DNA of 64,000 bases from Flagellimonas chongwuensis (GTDB lineage Bacteria; Bacteroidota; Bacteroidia; Flavobacteriales; Flavobacteriaceae): contig NZ_WYET01000007.1 of assembly GCF_013376415.1 (NCBI RefSeq), positions 335,077 through 399,076 on the forward strand, read 5' to 3'. Of this stretch, positions 8,553-17,830 are shown piece after piece. The translations under genes and the position numbers were made by a program. Every line of letters begins with the position of its first letter. The first letter of the stretch is position 1. The notes under the pieces were generated by a model that was not told the DNA's origin, ran no database searches, and worked only from the letters and a program-made list of their open reading frames with translations.

Positions 8553-9808
8553 TAATCCTTTTTTAAGCTTATGGTTTTATTGTTCACCAAGGGTTTGGCC
8601 CAAAATCCTATGGATAGGATAAACGCCAAGGGAATTATCAAAAAGAACATTCCTGATTTTAATGACATTAGTTCGCCCAAGCCTCCCACGATAAATGGTA
8701 TCACTGCTCCTCCTGCAATACCGGTACAAAGAATACCGGATAACGAACCATGATGTTCCTTTACGGAGTTGAGTGCCAAGGAAAAGATTATGGAGTACAT
8801 TACGGAAATGAAGAATCCTACCATTGGGAAACCTATCAACGCCATTTGCTCCGAGCCGGTAAGTGCCAAAATTAAACTTATGATGGTGATGGAAGTTGCC
8901 AAAATCAATAGCTTTCTACTGTCCATAAACTTTAACAACAATAAGCCCAATAGGCAACCAACAGTCAACATGGCCCAAAAATAGGATACTGTGTTGGCTC
9001 CGACTGTCTGTGGGTCCAGTCCGTGATATTGGTTCAAAAACTGCGATATCCAGTTTCCAACACCCTGCTCTGTGCCCACGTAGCAAAAGATTCCCAAGAA
9101 ATAAAGTATAGTCCATTTATTCTTCAACAAATCCCAATACGAACTGGTATCTCCTGCCTTTTCTTCCTCGGTCTTTTCAAATTTTGGGTATTTGGTCAAA
9201 AAGACATAGAAAAACAACACCAACGATATCGCTGCAAAAACAATGTAAAGCGATGCCCATGGTAAATCCTGTGGCACCCATCCGCGCAACATTTCCGCAA
9301 ATGTGTCACCTATGTTATTCTTGCTTACCAGGTATTTATATAAATAAGGACTTAAAAATGATGCCGCTCCAAAAACCAATTGAGCCAACACGGAATTGAA
9401 CGCAAAGTGTTCTTCGCCTCCTGCCACCCTCAACATTGGATTTATAATTACTTGAAGCACCGCCATACAACATCCCAACACAAACAAGGTTATGCTAAAA
9501 ACGCCGTATTGTGGCAATAGGGCAAAACCCAGGGAAGCAAGCGCCATGACCAAGAACGATATTGAAAGTAATGTCCTCTCACTATACTTTTCGGATAAAA
9601 AGCCTGCCGGTATGGACATAATGCCATACGCTATAAAAAAAGTAAACGGCAATAGGCCTGTTAAGGTAAGACTGAGGTCAAAACTATCCTTAACGTCCAC
9701 GATTATTGAATTTAGGATATTGGTTATGAACGAAATCACAAAGAATACGATCATTACCAGTCCTATAATGTGGATGTATCTTTTGGTCTTGGGCTTGCTA
9801 GTCTCCAT
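8552..9808 (-). CDS. FucP-like sugar:H+ symporter (MFS, FHS family)
   Basis: This 418-residue MFS protein has about 12 hydrophobic segments. It contains PAGFLSEKYSER in the loop after TM2, and INPMLRVAGGEEHFAFNSVL, close to the NPxLR...N..Q signature of the FHS family (FucP, GluP, NagP). These carriers take up monosaccharides such as fucose, glucose, galactose or N-acetylglucosamine with protons. The gene lies between the PIG-L deacetylase and ROK kinase genes and overlaps the latter by one base, so import and phosphorylation are probably coupled. The exact sugar cannot be read from sequence. Confidence 0.9.
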   Translation of the reverse strand: METSKPKTKRYIHIIGLVMIVFFVISFITNILNSIIVDVKDSFDLSLTLTGLLPFTFFIAYGIMSIPAGFLSEKYSERTLLSISFLVMALASLGFALLPQYGVFSITLFVLGCCMAVLQVIINPMLRVAGGEEHFAFNSVLAQLVFGAASFLSPYLYKYLVSKNNIGDTFAEMLRGWVPQDLPWASLYIVFAAISLVLFFYVFLTKYPKFEKTEEEKAGDTSSYWDLLKNKWTILYFLGIFCYVGTEQGVGNWISQFLNQYHGLDPQTVGANTVSYFWAMLTVGCLLGLLLLKFMDSRKLLILATSITIISLILALTGSEQMALIGFPMVGFFISVMYSIIFSLALNSVKEHHGSLSGILCTGIAGGAVIPFIVGGLGELMSLKSGMFFLIIPLAFILSIGFWAKPLVNNKTISLKKD

Positions 9809-9865
9809 TATATAATTGGTTGGTTATTTAATTTGGATGCTACCTGGGTGGTCAGTGGTATGTAC

Positions 9866-10753
9866 TTATTTGGACCCCAACATTGGGAACATTTGTTTGA
9901 TTTCTTCATCCGTAGGTTGCTTTCCATACTCACAGATTTCGAAGAACTCCACTTGGCTTACTTTTGAGGTATCTACATTGGGGTACCATTTTTTGACAGC
10001 TTCCAAGGTACTTGCATCTGGTTTTCTGTTCATCCACCTTTCTTTTAGCCATTTCAACCGTTCCTGTTCTCCCGTTGGAATGGTCGAAACATCTACACCA
10101 TTGGTCCATGGCAACCATTCGAACATTTGCGAATCGTGCGCAGCCAAGCCCTTTACCTTGGTATCAATTACATCGTCTACGATCACAGCTATATCTTTTT
10201 GGAAAGGATATGGTTTTTTAAAATGATCGCTCATATAAAGAAAGACCGGGTTTTTTTTCAATGGTGGCGTATCAGGTGCTACGTTGGGAACAATGTTCAT
10301 GTATGCGGCATCCTGTACTACGGAGCCGGCATTTCTATGATCTGGGTGATAATCGTTTGGTCTTAGTCCCAAAACAATATCAGCATCCCAATCCCTGATT
10401 CTGCGGATTACCTCCAATCGTACGTTCAAGGTTGGGAACAACTCCCCATCGTGGTTGTCCAACACTTCATATTCTGCAATGCCCAGTGCTTTTGCCGCAT
10501 CCTTGGCTTCTTGCCGGCGCTTTTTGGCAAGAACGCCACCGCCCATGGCATAATGTCCTGCATCTCCATTGGTCAAAGCCAAGAACTTTACATTATGCCC
10601 CATTTGGGCAAACAGTGCCGCCGTTCCCCCGAACTTGGAATCACAATCATCGGGATGTGCACCAATTGCCAGAATATTCAAGGCCTTTTTCTGTTGTGCT
10701 TGAATTGTTGTAAATGCAAAGCATAAACAAACTGCCATTACTAACTTTCTCAT
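9866..10753 (-). CDS. Exported PIG-L family deacetylase
   Basis: The 295-residue protein begins with a signal peptide ending FTTIQAQ (about residue 20). The zinc motif AHPDD is at 32-36 and the second zinc ligand region HPDH at 136-139, the two hallmarks of the PIG-L/LmbE family, which removes acetyl groups from N-acetylglucosamine-type sugars. Export implies it acts on sugars or oligosaccharides in the periplasm before FucP-like uptake. It lies 57 nt upstream of the symporter gene and about 200 nt after susD on the same strand. It is one of the few hints that the locus handles an amino sugar or N-acetylated glycan. Confidence 0.9.
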   Translation of the reverse strand: MRKLVMAVCLCFAFTTIQAQQKKALNILAIGAHPDDCDSKFGGTAALFAQMGHNVKFLALTNGDAGHYAMGGGVLAKKRRQEAKDAAKALGIAEYEVLDNHDGELFPTLNVRLEVIRRIRDWDADIVLGLRPNDYHPDHRNAGSVVQDAAYMNIVPNVAPDTPPLKKNPVFLYMSDHFKKPYPFQKDIAVIVDDVIDTKVKGLAAHDSQMFEWLPWTNGVDVSTIPTGEQERLKWLKERWMNRKPDASTLEAVKKWYPNVDTSKVSQVEFFEICEYGKQPTDEEIKQMFPMLGSK

Positions 10754-10861
10754 TTTTCTATTTTATTATATGGTTTCTTTAAAATTTTACAATTCTGGTC
10801 CTAGCCACCTCTTGTGAAGCAACCAAACTTTTGCATTAAAAACATTCCATTTACAGGTCAG

Positions 10862-10880
10862 TTATCGCACATAGTGATAA
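10862..10880. repeat. Short imperfect inverted repeat in the susD to PIG-L gap
   Basis: TTATCGCAC and GTGATAA flank a 3-nt ATA; seven pairs form with one bulged G. The 199-bp gap holds no gene. The dyad could be a processing hairpin or operator inside the operon, but the short stem and missing T-tract make this tentative. Confidence 0.25.
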
Positions 10881-10952
10881 GTAGGAAATCCATGGTGTGG
10901 GTGCACTGATCAATCAAACTAACCTAATGAATGAAAACATTAATTTTTGATA

Positions 10953-12332
10953 CTAATTCTGATTAAAATTTGGATTGATATCCATCTCCCTTTGCGGGAT
11001 AAAGAAAAACTCTTTCGTACTTGTTATAAAATCCTCTGCCTCTATAACTTTTGCCGTAGCACCAAAGCGCTTTAGGTCGGGCCATCTATGGTTCTCAAAG
11101 GCAAGTTCCACTCTTCTTTCATGTAACAGCTTTTCCTCAAAAGTGCCTGGTGTAGTAGCATCGATATCCGGTAACCCAGCCCTGTTTCTTACCTCGTTGA
11201 TCAAGTCATAACTCTCTGGTGTTTCACCTAAGGCTTCTGCTAGCATAAGTAGAACATCGGCATAGCGGAACACCACAAAATTGATGTCGGAATCGTTTTC
11301 TACCGCCAAATCGGATTGGTATTTTCTGACATGTCTTGCTTCGACAACTTCTCCTTCAAGATTTACGTACGTAGCACCCATAGAGGGTTCAAATCTTAAA
11401 TCTCCATCTTCGTAAGCTTCTAACATAGAAATTGTTGGACGATTTCTTCCAAATCCGGAACCTGTTTGTAAATCAGTACTGGGAGAAAAATCGTTGGTAA
11501 AAAGGCTACCTTGGCCAATACCTCCACTGATGTACTGAACCTCAAAAATGGATTCTGCATTATTTTCATTGGAAACGCCCCATAAATCCGAATAGTTAGG
11601 CAATAATTCGTAACCGTAATCGGAAATGATTCGTCTCAAAACGGTTTCTGCGGCACCATTATCTCCCATGGTCAACAATACTTTGGCCAATAAGGTTGCT
11701 GCAGCTCCTTTTGTTGCCTTGCCTACCTGACTTCCTGAATATGACACGGGAAGGTTGCCTTCTGCAGTGGTCAAATCGGTTACCAATTGCTCCAATACAG
11801 TGTTTTGGTCCACTTGAACAAGCTCGTCACCAGATACATAGGGAGTTAATTGCAATGGTATATTTCCAAAGCCAATGGCCAAGTGATAATACACCAAAGA
11901 ACGGATAAACAGGGCTTCACCGGTTACCCGGTTCTTTAAAGTAGCGTCCATTTCTATTTCCGATATACGATCCAAGATTACGTTACAGTTGGAGATTACC
12001 CTGTAGGAGTCGCTCCATGCAGAGGTTATCTGCTCGTTCAACGCATCTTCTGTAAAGGAATTTATCTCGGTGTACTGACGGGCCAATCCAGTGGCATCGG
12101 GTCCTTGGTCGGTATTATCGCTTCGCATTTCGAACATTGTCCAATATCCGCGTCCGTAAGTTCCTGTGCTCTGCAAGCCGGCATAACTGGCATTTATGGC
12201 CACTTCAAAATCTTCTGGCTCATTGTAAAAGTCCGCCTCGTTTCTATTGGAAATTGGTGCGAGATCTGTAAAGTCTTCACTACACCCGGTAGCTAGCACC
12301 GTACATAGCATTATATATAGAATTCGTTTCAT
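10953..12332 (-). CDS. SusD/RagB family outer-membrane glycan-binding lipoprotein
   Basis: The product has 459 residues with a lipoprotein signal ending LATGC (Cys17). The start of the mature protein, DFTDLAPISNRNEADFY, and the internal TPR-like helices are typical of SusD, and the C-terminus has the family pattern of HERRVELAFENHRWPDLKRF. SusD caps the SusC channel and captures oligosaccharides at the cell surface. It follows susC by 17 nt, the usual arrangement. Sequence identity within this family does not reveal the glycan. Confidence 0.95.
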   Translation of the reverse strand: MKRILYIMLCTVLATGCSEDFTDLAPISNRNEADFYNEPEDFEVAINASYAGLQSTGTYGRGYWTMFEMRSDNTDQGPDATGLARQYTEINSFTEDALNEQITSAWSDSYRVISNCNVILDRISEIEMDATLKNRVTGEALFIRSLVYYHLAIGFGNIPLQLTPYVSGDELVQVDQNTVLEQLVTDLTTAEGNLPVSYSGSQVGKATKGAAATLLAKVLLTMGDNGAAETVLRRIISDYGYELLPNYSDLWGVSNENNAESIFEVQYISGGIGQGSLFTNDFSPSTDLQTGSGFGRNRPTISMLEAYEDGDLRFEPSMGATYVNLEGEVVEARHVRKYQSDLAVENDSDINFVVFRYADVLLMLAEALGETPESYDLINEVRNRAGLPDIDATTPGTFEEKLLHERRVELAFENHRWPDLKRFGATAKVIEAEDFITSTKEFFFIPQREMDINPNFNQN

Positions 12333-12349
12333 TTTTTTCCGTTTTTAGG

Positions 12350-15300
12350 TTAGAACTTTAGGTTTAATCCCAGTGTGAAAGACTTGGTGAGCGGAAACGC
12401 TCCATAATCCTCTCCAGGTGTTAAACTATTCGTGGTAATGCTACTGACCTCTGGGTTATAACCGAGATAATCGGTAATGGTAAAGAGGTTTGTTCCCGTA
12501 ACATAGAACCTAAGTTTTTGGATTTTGCTTCCAAAAAGATTGTCGGTCGGCAAGGTGTAGCCCAATGTTACATTCCTTAAGCGTATATAAGATCCATCTT
12601 CCACTTGAAAAGAGGAGGGCCTGTTGTTGTTGCCATGGTTTCCTGATTCCCTATCTGCCCTTGGTATGTATCCATTACCAGGATCTGATGGAGATCTCCA
12701 ACGCTCGTTGAAAACTGCATAGGAATTAAAGTTGGCCTCTCCGTTTTTCATGTGCCTTGAAGTAAGGTTGAGAATCTCGTTGCCTTCAACTCCTTGGATC
12801 AAAAAGCTAAAATCGATGTTCTTAAAGGTCAATCGGTTGTTGATTCCCCATGTGAAGTCTGGGAAGTAACTTCCTGTAACTGTTCTATCATCTGGGGTTA
12901 TCTCTCCATCACCATCAATATCCTTAAATCTAAAATCTCCTGGTGCCGGATCGGGCGCTTGGGTATCCAACGGAGCATTATCTATTTCTTCTTGAGATTG
13001 ATAGATACCGTCCACTACATAGCCATAATAACTACCTATGGGATCTCCAACCCGTGTTACGTGCCTTACGCCCGCACTTCCAGAAGAATAAATCGGTTCA
13101 TTGCTCTCATTTAGGGAAAGAACTTCATTCTTGTTGGTAGAAAAGTTGATATCCGTATTCCAAGTGAAGTTATCACCTACAAAGTTTTTGGTGCTCAATG
13201 CAAGCTCCAAACCTGTATTCTTCACCTCTCCCAAATTTCGCAAAGTTGTCTCGAATCCGGATACTGATGATATGGCCACATTCAGCAACAGGTCTCTTGT
13301 TCTTGTATCGTAATAATCTGCCAAAAGGAATACTCTGTTATTGAAAAGACCCAACTCAATACCTGCATCAACTTGCTCAGATTTCTCCCAAGTAAGGTTC
13401 GGGTTCGGAATTGTGCTCTGTACAAGTCCATTGATTTCGTTTCCTCCAAGGTTATAGTTCTGAGGTGATAATAATCCTACGGCACCATAGTTTGGAATCT
13501 CAAAATTTCCTGTTTGTCCCCAGCTTACACGTAGTTTAAGTTCAGATATGGTTTCAGAGTCGGCCAAAAACTCCTCCTCGTTCATTCTCCATCCCGCCGA
13601 AAAGGATGGGAAGTATCCTGTTTGGTTGTTCTGTCCAAATCTTGATGATTTATCGGAACGGAACGTCCCCGTAAAAAGGTATTTATCCTTATAACTATAA
13701 TTTACCCTAAAAAGAGACGACAACAAGGACCATTGCTCCTTAACAGATGTTCCTCCAAATACTTGCCCCCCGCTAACTGTGGGTACTAGATCGTCCGGAT
13801 AGTTGTTTGCCAGAACGCGTTGTAGCGACAAATTGTCCCTCTGGGCGGTATAGCCCAAAACTGCATCTATGTAATGATCACCAAACTCCTTTGTCCAATT
13901 AAGTGTGTTTTCCCAAAGCCAATTGGTCTCTGTTGAGGAAGAGGCCTGACCATAAGGGTTTCCATCCGCCGAGTTTCTGAACAAAAGCGTGTTGGCCCTG
14001 TAAAAATCTTGGTTGAATAGGTTGATGTACACCCCTCCAAAAGTTTTAAAGCTCAACTCGGGAAGAATATCATACGTTAGCCCAAGGTTTCCCCTAGTCT
14101 GAAATTGGAAAATCTTATCGTCCACTGCCTCAATAATGGCCAATGGGTTACTTGCCGTGGTGGTCCCGCCTCCCAAATAGGATTGGTTGTTCAATTGGTT
14201 GATGGTTCCATCTGGATTGTACGGGCTAACCGTAGGCGAATGGACTATTCCCGAATAAACAATTCCCGGAGGCGTTCCAAAATATGGAGAGTTGGCAGGT
14301 ACCCTTTGATTCTCGGTAACGGTCGGCGCCAATCTCAGATCCAAGTTCAATCTTTCGGTCAATTGGGAATTCAGATTCAACAATATGGAGTAACGCTCAA
14401 ACTTTGCCTTATCAATAACGCCTGTTTGAGAGAAATACCCTGTTGATGCATAGAAGCTTGTCTTGTTCCTGATAGGCGAAGCATATGAAAAATTATAGCT
14501 CTGCACTATTCCTGTTTGAAACATGAGGTCTTGCCAATCAGTATCTGTCCCATCCCAGTTCAAGAAAGATTCTGGCAATTCATAGTTGGCGTTGCCCCTG
14601 TCGCCAGGCCCAATAGGGTCGTCTACCGAGGCTCCATCTACTGCCTGGAGATATGCATTGTTTCTGGCATCTCTGGTAAAATCAATCAATTCAGGTGCGT
14701 TCATCAAATCCAATTTATTGGCCACGGATTGCATGCTCACATAAGAGTCAAAAGAAAAAACACCTTCTTCCCCATTAGAACCTTTCTTAGTAGTGATCAA
14801 AAGAACCCCATTACCACCACGGGAACCATAAATAGCCGCTGCACTGGCATCTTTTAAAACCTGAATGGATTCAATATCGTTCGGGTTCAATGTGGCCAAT
14901 GGATTAATAGTCGGTGGTTGAAAAGCAGCACTCCTGTTATTAATACCTCCTAATTGACTTGAAGAGGTAAGGTTACGGGAAATTGGGATTCCATCCACAA
15001 CGAACAATGGGTCGTTACCTGCAGATATGGAACCCGAACCCCTCACACGAATGTTCGGTGCAGCTCCTGGCTCACCAGAAACTTCTTGTACCTGTACCCC
15101 TGTTACTTGGCCAATAAGTGCACTTTCCGGTGTAAGTGCTGGTACTTCCGTGATGGTTTCGGGGGTAATGGAAACTACGGAACCTGTAACCTTTTTCTTG
15201 GCCAAGGTACCATAACCTACTACCACAACCTCTTCCAAGGCAGCAGCATCCTGCTCCATGGTCACGGTTATGGATGTTTGCCCCGCCACATTTACTTCTT

Positions 15301-15874
15301 TTGCTTTGTAGCCAATATAAGTCACTTGGATCACGGTAACTCCCGCAGGCAGTGTAATGGCAAAGTTTCCATCAAAATCAGTGGTTGTCCCTTCACTTGT
15401 GCCTTTGGCTATTATTGTGGCCCCGGCAAGCGGTATTCCTGCTTCGTCCAATACCGTTCCCGTAAGATTGGCCTGAGGATTTTCTGCATTTACCTTGCTC
15501 TGTGGGGTTAAACTTGGCAGTGACTTTCTGTTCTTCTTTATAACAATCTGCCTAGCGATGATTTCAAATGACAGGTCGGTCCCCTTGAATATTTCCTTTA
15601 AAAAATCTTGTATACAAAGGTTTTTACCGTTTATGGTCACTCTTCGGTCAACATCCACCTCAGAGGCTTCATAAAAGAATTTATAGCCAGTGGACTCAGT
15701 AACGGTCTCGAACACCTCGCCCATTTTTATTTGGTAAAAGCTCTTCTCCACCTTATCGTATTGAGCACAGGATGCGGCATTTACTTGGCCAAACATGAAA
15801 AGCAAGAAAAATCCGTACAGTAATCTTTTGCCCAGCCTTGGTACAATGGCAGGTTTAGTTTTGGTTTTTTTCAT
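12350..15874 (-). CDS. SusC/RagA family TonB-dependent transporter with STN signalling domain
   Basis: The product has 1174 residues. After a signal region (about 1-38) there is an STN domain (about 40-112; YDKVEKSFYQIKMGEV to IARQIVIKK). A CarboxypepD-regulatory domain follows (about 134-215; LTGTVLDEAGIPLAGATI), then the plug with the SusC signature around EEVVVVGYGTLAKKKVTGSV, and the 22-strand barrel ending in FTLGLNLKF. It imports oligosaccharides across the outer membrane with TonB energy. The STN domain is the part that talks to a FecR anti-sigma factor, and the fecR and sigma genes lie directly upstream. So this transporter should also sense its substrate and switch on its own operon. 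Confidence 0.96.
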   Translation of the reverse strand: MKKTKTKPAIVPRLGKRLLYGFFLLFMFGQVNAASCAQYDKVEKSFYQIKMGEVFETVTESTGYKFFYEASEVDVDRRVTINGKNLCIQDFLKEIFKGTDLSFEIIARQIVIKKNRKSLPSLTPQSKVNAENPQANLTGTVLDEAGIPLAGATIIAKGTSEGTTTDFDGNFAITLPAGVTVIQVTYIGYKAKEVNVAGQTSITVTMEQDAAALEEVVVVGYGTLAKKKVTGSVVSITPETITEVPALTPESALIGQVTGVQVQEVSGEPGAAPNIRVRGSGSISAGNDPLFVVDGIPISRNLTSSSQLGGINNRSAAFQPPTINPLATLNPNDIESIQVLKDASAAAIYGSRGGNGVLLITTKKGSNGEEGVFSFDSYVSMQSVANKLDLMNAPELIDFTRDARNNAYLQAVDGASVDDPIGPGDRGNANYELPESFLNWDGTDTDWQDLMFQTGIVQSYNFSYASPIRNKTSFYASTGYFSQTGVIDKAKFERYSILLNLNSQLTERLNLDLRLAPTVTENQRVPANSPYFGTPPGIVYSGIVHSPTVSPYNPDGTINQLNNQSYLGGGTTTASNPLAIIEAVDDKIFQFQTRGNLGLTYDILPELSFKTFGGVYINLFNQDFYRANTLLFRNSADGNPYGQASSSTETNWLWENTLNWTKEFGDHYIDAVLGYTAQRDNLSLQRVLANNYPDDLVPTVSGGQVFGGTSVKEQWSLLSSLFRVNYSYKDKYLFTGTFRSDKSSRFGQNNQTGYFPSFSAGWRMNEEEFLADSETISELKLRVSWGQTGNFEIPNYGAVGLLSPQNYNLGGNEINGLVQSTIPNPNLTWEKSEQVDAGIELGLFNNRVFLLADYYDTRTRDLLLNVAISSVSGFETTLRNLGEVKNTGLELALSTKNFVGDNFTWNTDINFSTNKNEVLSLNESNEPIYSSGSAGVRHVTRVGDPIGSYYGYVVDGIYQSQEEIDNAPLDTQAPDPAPGDFRFKDIDGDGEITPDDRTVTGSYFPDFTWGINNRLTFKNIDFSFLIQGVEGNEILNLTSRHMKNGEANFNSYAVFNERWRSPSDPGNGYIPRADRESGNHGNNNRPSSFQVEDGSYIRLRNVTLGYTLPTDNLFGSKIQKLRFYVTGTNLFTITDYLGYNPEVSSITTNSLTPGEDYGAFPLTKSFTLGLNLKF

Positions 15875-15937
15875 AATTGAAAAGTCTAGTTAGTTAGTAA
15901 TTGTTTTTTGGTTTAATTGGTTTTCACATCATAGGCA

Positions 15938-17116
15938 CTACTGTTTATTAGGATTTTTAATTGTTATTACATTATCGTTCTTGTCATAGCTAAAGTGGGT
16001 ATGGGCCTGTATGGTTCTTAGCACATGATCTATATTTTCTTCATCGAACATTCCGGTGAACCTCCGCTCATCCAACTCCTTGTATGTATTGTAAATTTTT
16101 ATATTGTATTGGCGCTGTAGCCTTTTTATGATTTGTCCCATGGATTCATTTTCAAATGCTAAAATTCCTTTGGTCCATGATATATATGAGGCAACATCAA
16201 CATCTTCGACCATAAAATCCGTGTCTCCGCCAACAACACTGGTTGCTTTTTGCGAAGGTTTGAGCATTTGTATATCCCTTGAATTTAAGTTGGCCGGATT
16301 GCCCACACCTACGGAACCTTCTACCAGAACCACTTCTGCCCGACCATCATCCTCATATGCGGAAACATTGAAAACAGTCCCAAATACTTGGGTATACATG
16401 CCCTCCGTTTTTACGATGAATGGTTTTTGTGGGTTTTTGGCAACTTCAAAGAATGCCTCGCCATTCAGTTTCACCTCTCTGGTATCGGTTCCCTCAAAAC
16501 TTGATGGATAAGTGATACTAGACCCTGAATTGAGCATTACAACCGAACCATCTTGTAAGGTTATGGATAAATTTTTCCCAAATGGCACCCTGATTGTATT
16601 GTTACTAACCTTATCCTTCTTTCCTTTTTCTTGCTTTTGGGACAGCATACCCTTCACCATAGATACCACCGTGTTCCCATTTTTACTCTGTATAGTGGCA
16701 TCGGATTCAGGGTCAATGGTAAGTACTTCCCCATTGTCCAATTGCAGTGTTATCTGGTCAGGGGCATCATCCACTGGGACGTTAACAACTGTTTCTTGGT
16801 TCAACAAAAAGAACAATGAGGAGCCGACAGTGATCATTATAACCGCTGCATACTTCCATATATGATTTTGGGCATATAAGGGCCGAACCCTCACGGTTTC
16901 CTTTTTCTTGATTGTATGTAGGAAGTCTTCAAAAGCTTCTTCAGTTTGCCAAGATTTATCCTCATAGTTGACCAAAAAATCTGCTTGTACTAATTTTTTG
17001 AAAACCTCTTTATTGTTTCCCTTCTTTACCCATTCATATAAAATGGCCAATTCTTCTTGAGAAGCTTCTTGGTTGATATACCTGGTAATTATTCTTCTGA
17101 TATCAATTTTGGTCAT
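15938..17116 (-). CDS. FecR family anti-sigma factor
   Basis: The 392-residue protein has an N-terminal cytoplasmic helical part (1-75), one transmembrane segment at about 87-106, and a periplasmic FecR domain that includes IRVPFGKNLSITLQDGSVV and GEAFFEVAKNPQKPFIVKT. The C-terminal domain (about 320-392) is of the DUF4974/STN type, with RLQRQYNIKIY and RRFTGMFDEENIDHVL. It should hold the ECF sigma factor inactive until SusC's STN domain contacts the periplasmic part. The gene lies between the sigma and susC genes and is preceded by a candidate ECF promoter at 17142-17170. Confidence 0.93.
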   Translation of the reverse strand: MTKIDIRRIITRYINQEASQEELAILYEWVKKGNNKEVFKKLVQADFLVNYEDKSWQTEEAFEDFLHTIKKKETVRVRPLYAQNHIWKYAAVIMITVGSSLFFLLNQETVVNVPVDDAPDQITLQLDNGEVLTIDPESDATIQSKNGNTVVSMVKGMLSQKQEKGKKDKVSNNTIRVPFGKNLSITLQDGSVVMLNSGSSITYPSSFEGTDTREVKLNGEAFFEVAKNPQKPFIVKTEGMYTQVFGTVFNVSAYEDDGRAEVVLVEGSVGVGNPANLNSRDIQMLKPSQKATSVVGGDTDFMVEDVDVASYISWTKGILAFENESMGQIIKRLQRQYNIKIYNTYKELDERRFTGMFDEENIDHVLRTIQAHTHFSYDKNDNVITIKNPNKQ

Positions 17117-17141
17117 TTGAAAAATATTGTCACTTTTAGAA

Positions 17142-17170
17142 GAGACGCAACTTTTTCAAAAAACCCTTAC
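17142..17170 (-). promoter_or_regulatory. Candidate ECF-sigma promoter before fecR
   Basis: On the minus strand GTAAGGG (17170-17164) and CGTCTC (17147-17142) are separated by 16 nt, the spacing of ECF-sigma -35/-10 elements; CGTC is a common ECF -10 core. It lies 26 nt before the fecR start, in the 159-bp gap after the sigma gene. It fits autoregulation of fecR-susCD by the neighbouring sigma factor. The assignment is by pattern only. Confidence 0.45.
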
Positions 17171-17275
17171 ATAAATTTATTTTTTTAACATTTTAAATAT
17201 GAAGTAACCTGCTATTTTGAAGAATTTTTAGACAACAGATGTTACATGCCGAGCATATTTTGGGCAGGGAAAGTC

Positions 17276-17830
17276 TTATAAAAATGAGGTGAGTTGTGCT
17301 CTCAAGCGTTTCATGGCCTTAGCCATATGTACTTCTACCGTTTTAATTGAAATATGCAGCTGCTCGGAAATTTCCCTATACTTGAGCCCTTCTTTTTTAC
17401 TCATTATAAAGACTTTTTTGCACTGCTCGGGCAGATTATCTATTTCCATCTCAACTCTTTTGAGTCGTTCCTCAAAAAGGGATGTATCTGCATTGACCAG
17501 TTCTAAATAGGCTTCTTGTTTAAGGTTTTCGAGCAATTCAAACTCTTTTTTCTTTCTTCTTTGGGAATCAATGAACAGATTATAAGCTACTTTGAAGAGG
17601 TATCTTTTCAGTTTATCTTTGGATAAGGAAAGTTTTTTTCTGTTCTCCCATATTTTAATGAAGGTTTGCTGCGCTATATCTTCAGCAATCTTTGGATTCC
17701 CGGAAATCGCTGTCATATAATTACAAAGCTCCCCATGGTACAATTTAAAAAGGTGACCATAGGCCTCTTTGCTGCCACTCTTTAACTGCGCAATTAGGTA
17801 AGATTCATTTTTGAAATTGTCTTGGTCCAT
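17276..17830 (-). CDS. ECF RNA polymerase sigma factor (RpoE-like, FecI/Sus type)
   Basis: From ATG 17830 the protein has 184 residues, the normal ECF length. Region 2 spans roughly residues 25-90, including AEDIAQQTFIKIWENR. Region 4 (about 125-180) carries LPEQCKKVFIMSKKEGLKY and EISEQLHISIKTVEVHMAKA, a helix-turn-helix for -35 recognition. An AGAGGCG sequence just before the ATG supports this start over a longer frame from 17863. It is first in the locus, upstream of fecR. It should direct transcription of the fecR-susC-susD operon when released from FecR. Confidence 0.93.
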   Translation of the reverse strand: MDQDNFKNESYLIAQLKSGSKEAYGHLFKLYHGELCNYMTAISGNPKIAEDIAQQTFIKIWENRKKLSLSKDKLKRYLFKVAYNLFIDSQRRKKKEFELLENLKQEAYLELVNADTSLFEERLKRVEMEIDNLPEQCKKVFIMSKKEGLKYREISEQLHISIKTVEVHMAKAMKRLRAQLTSFL

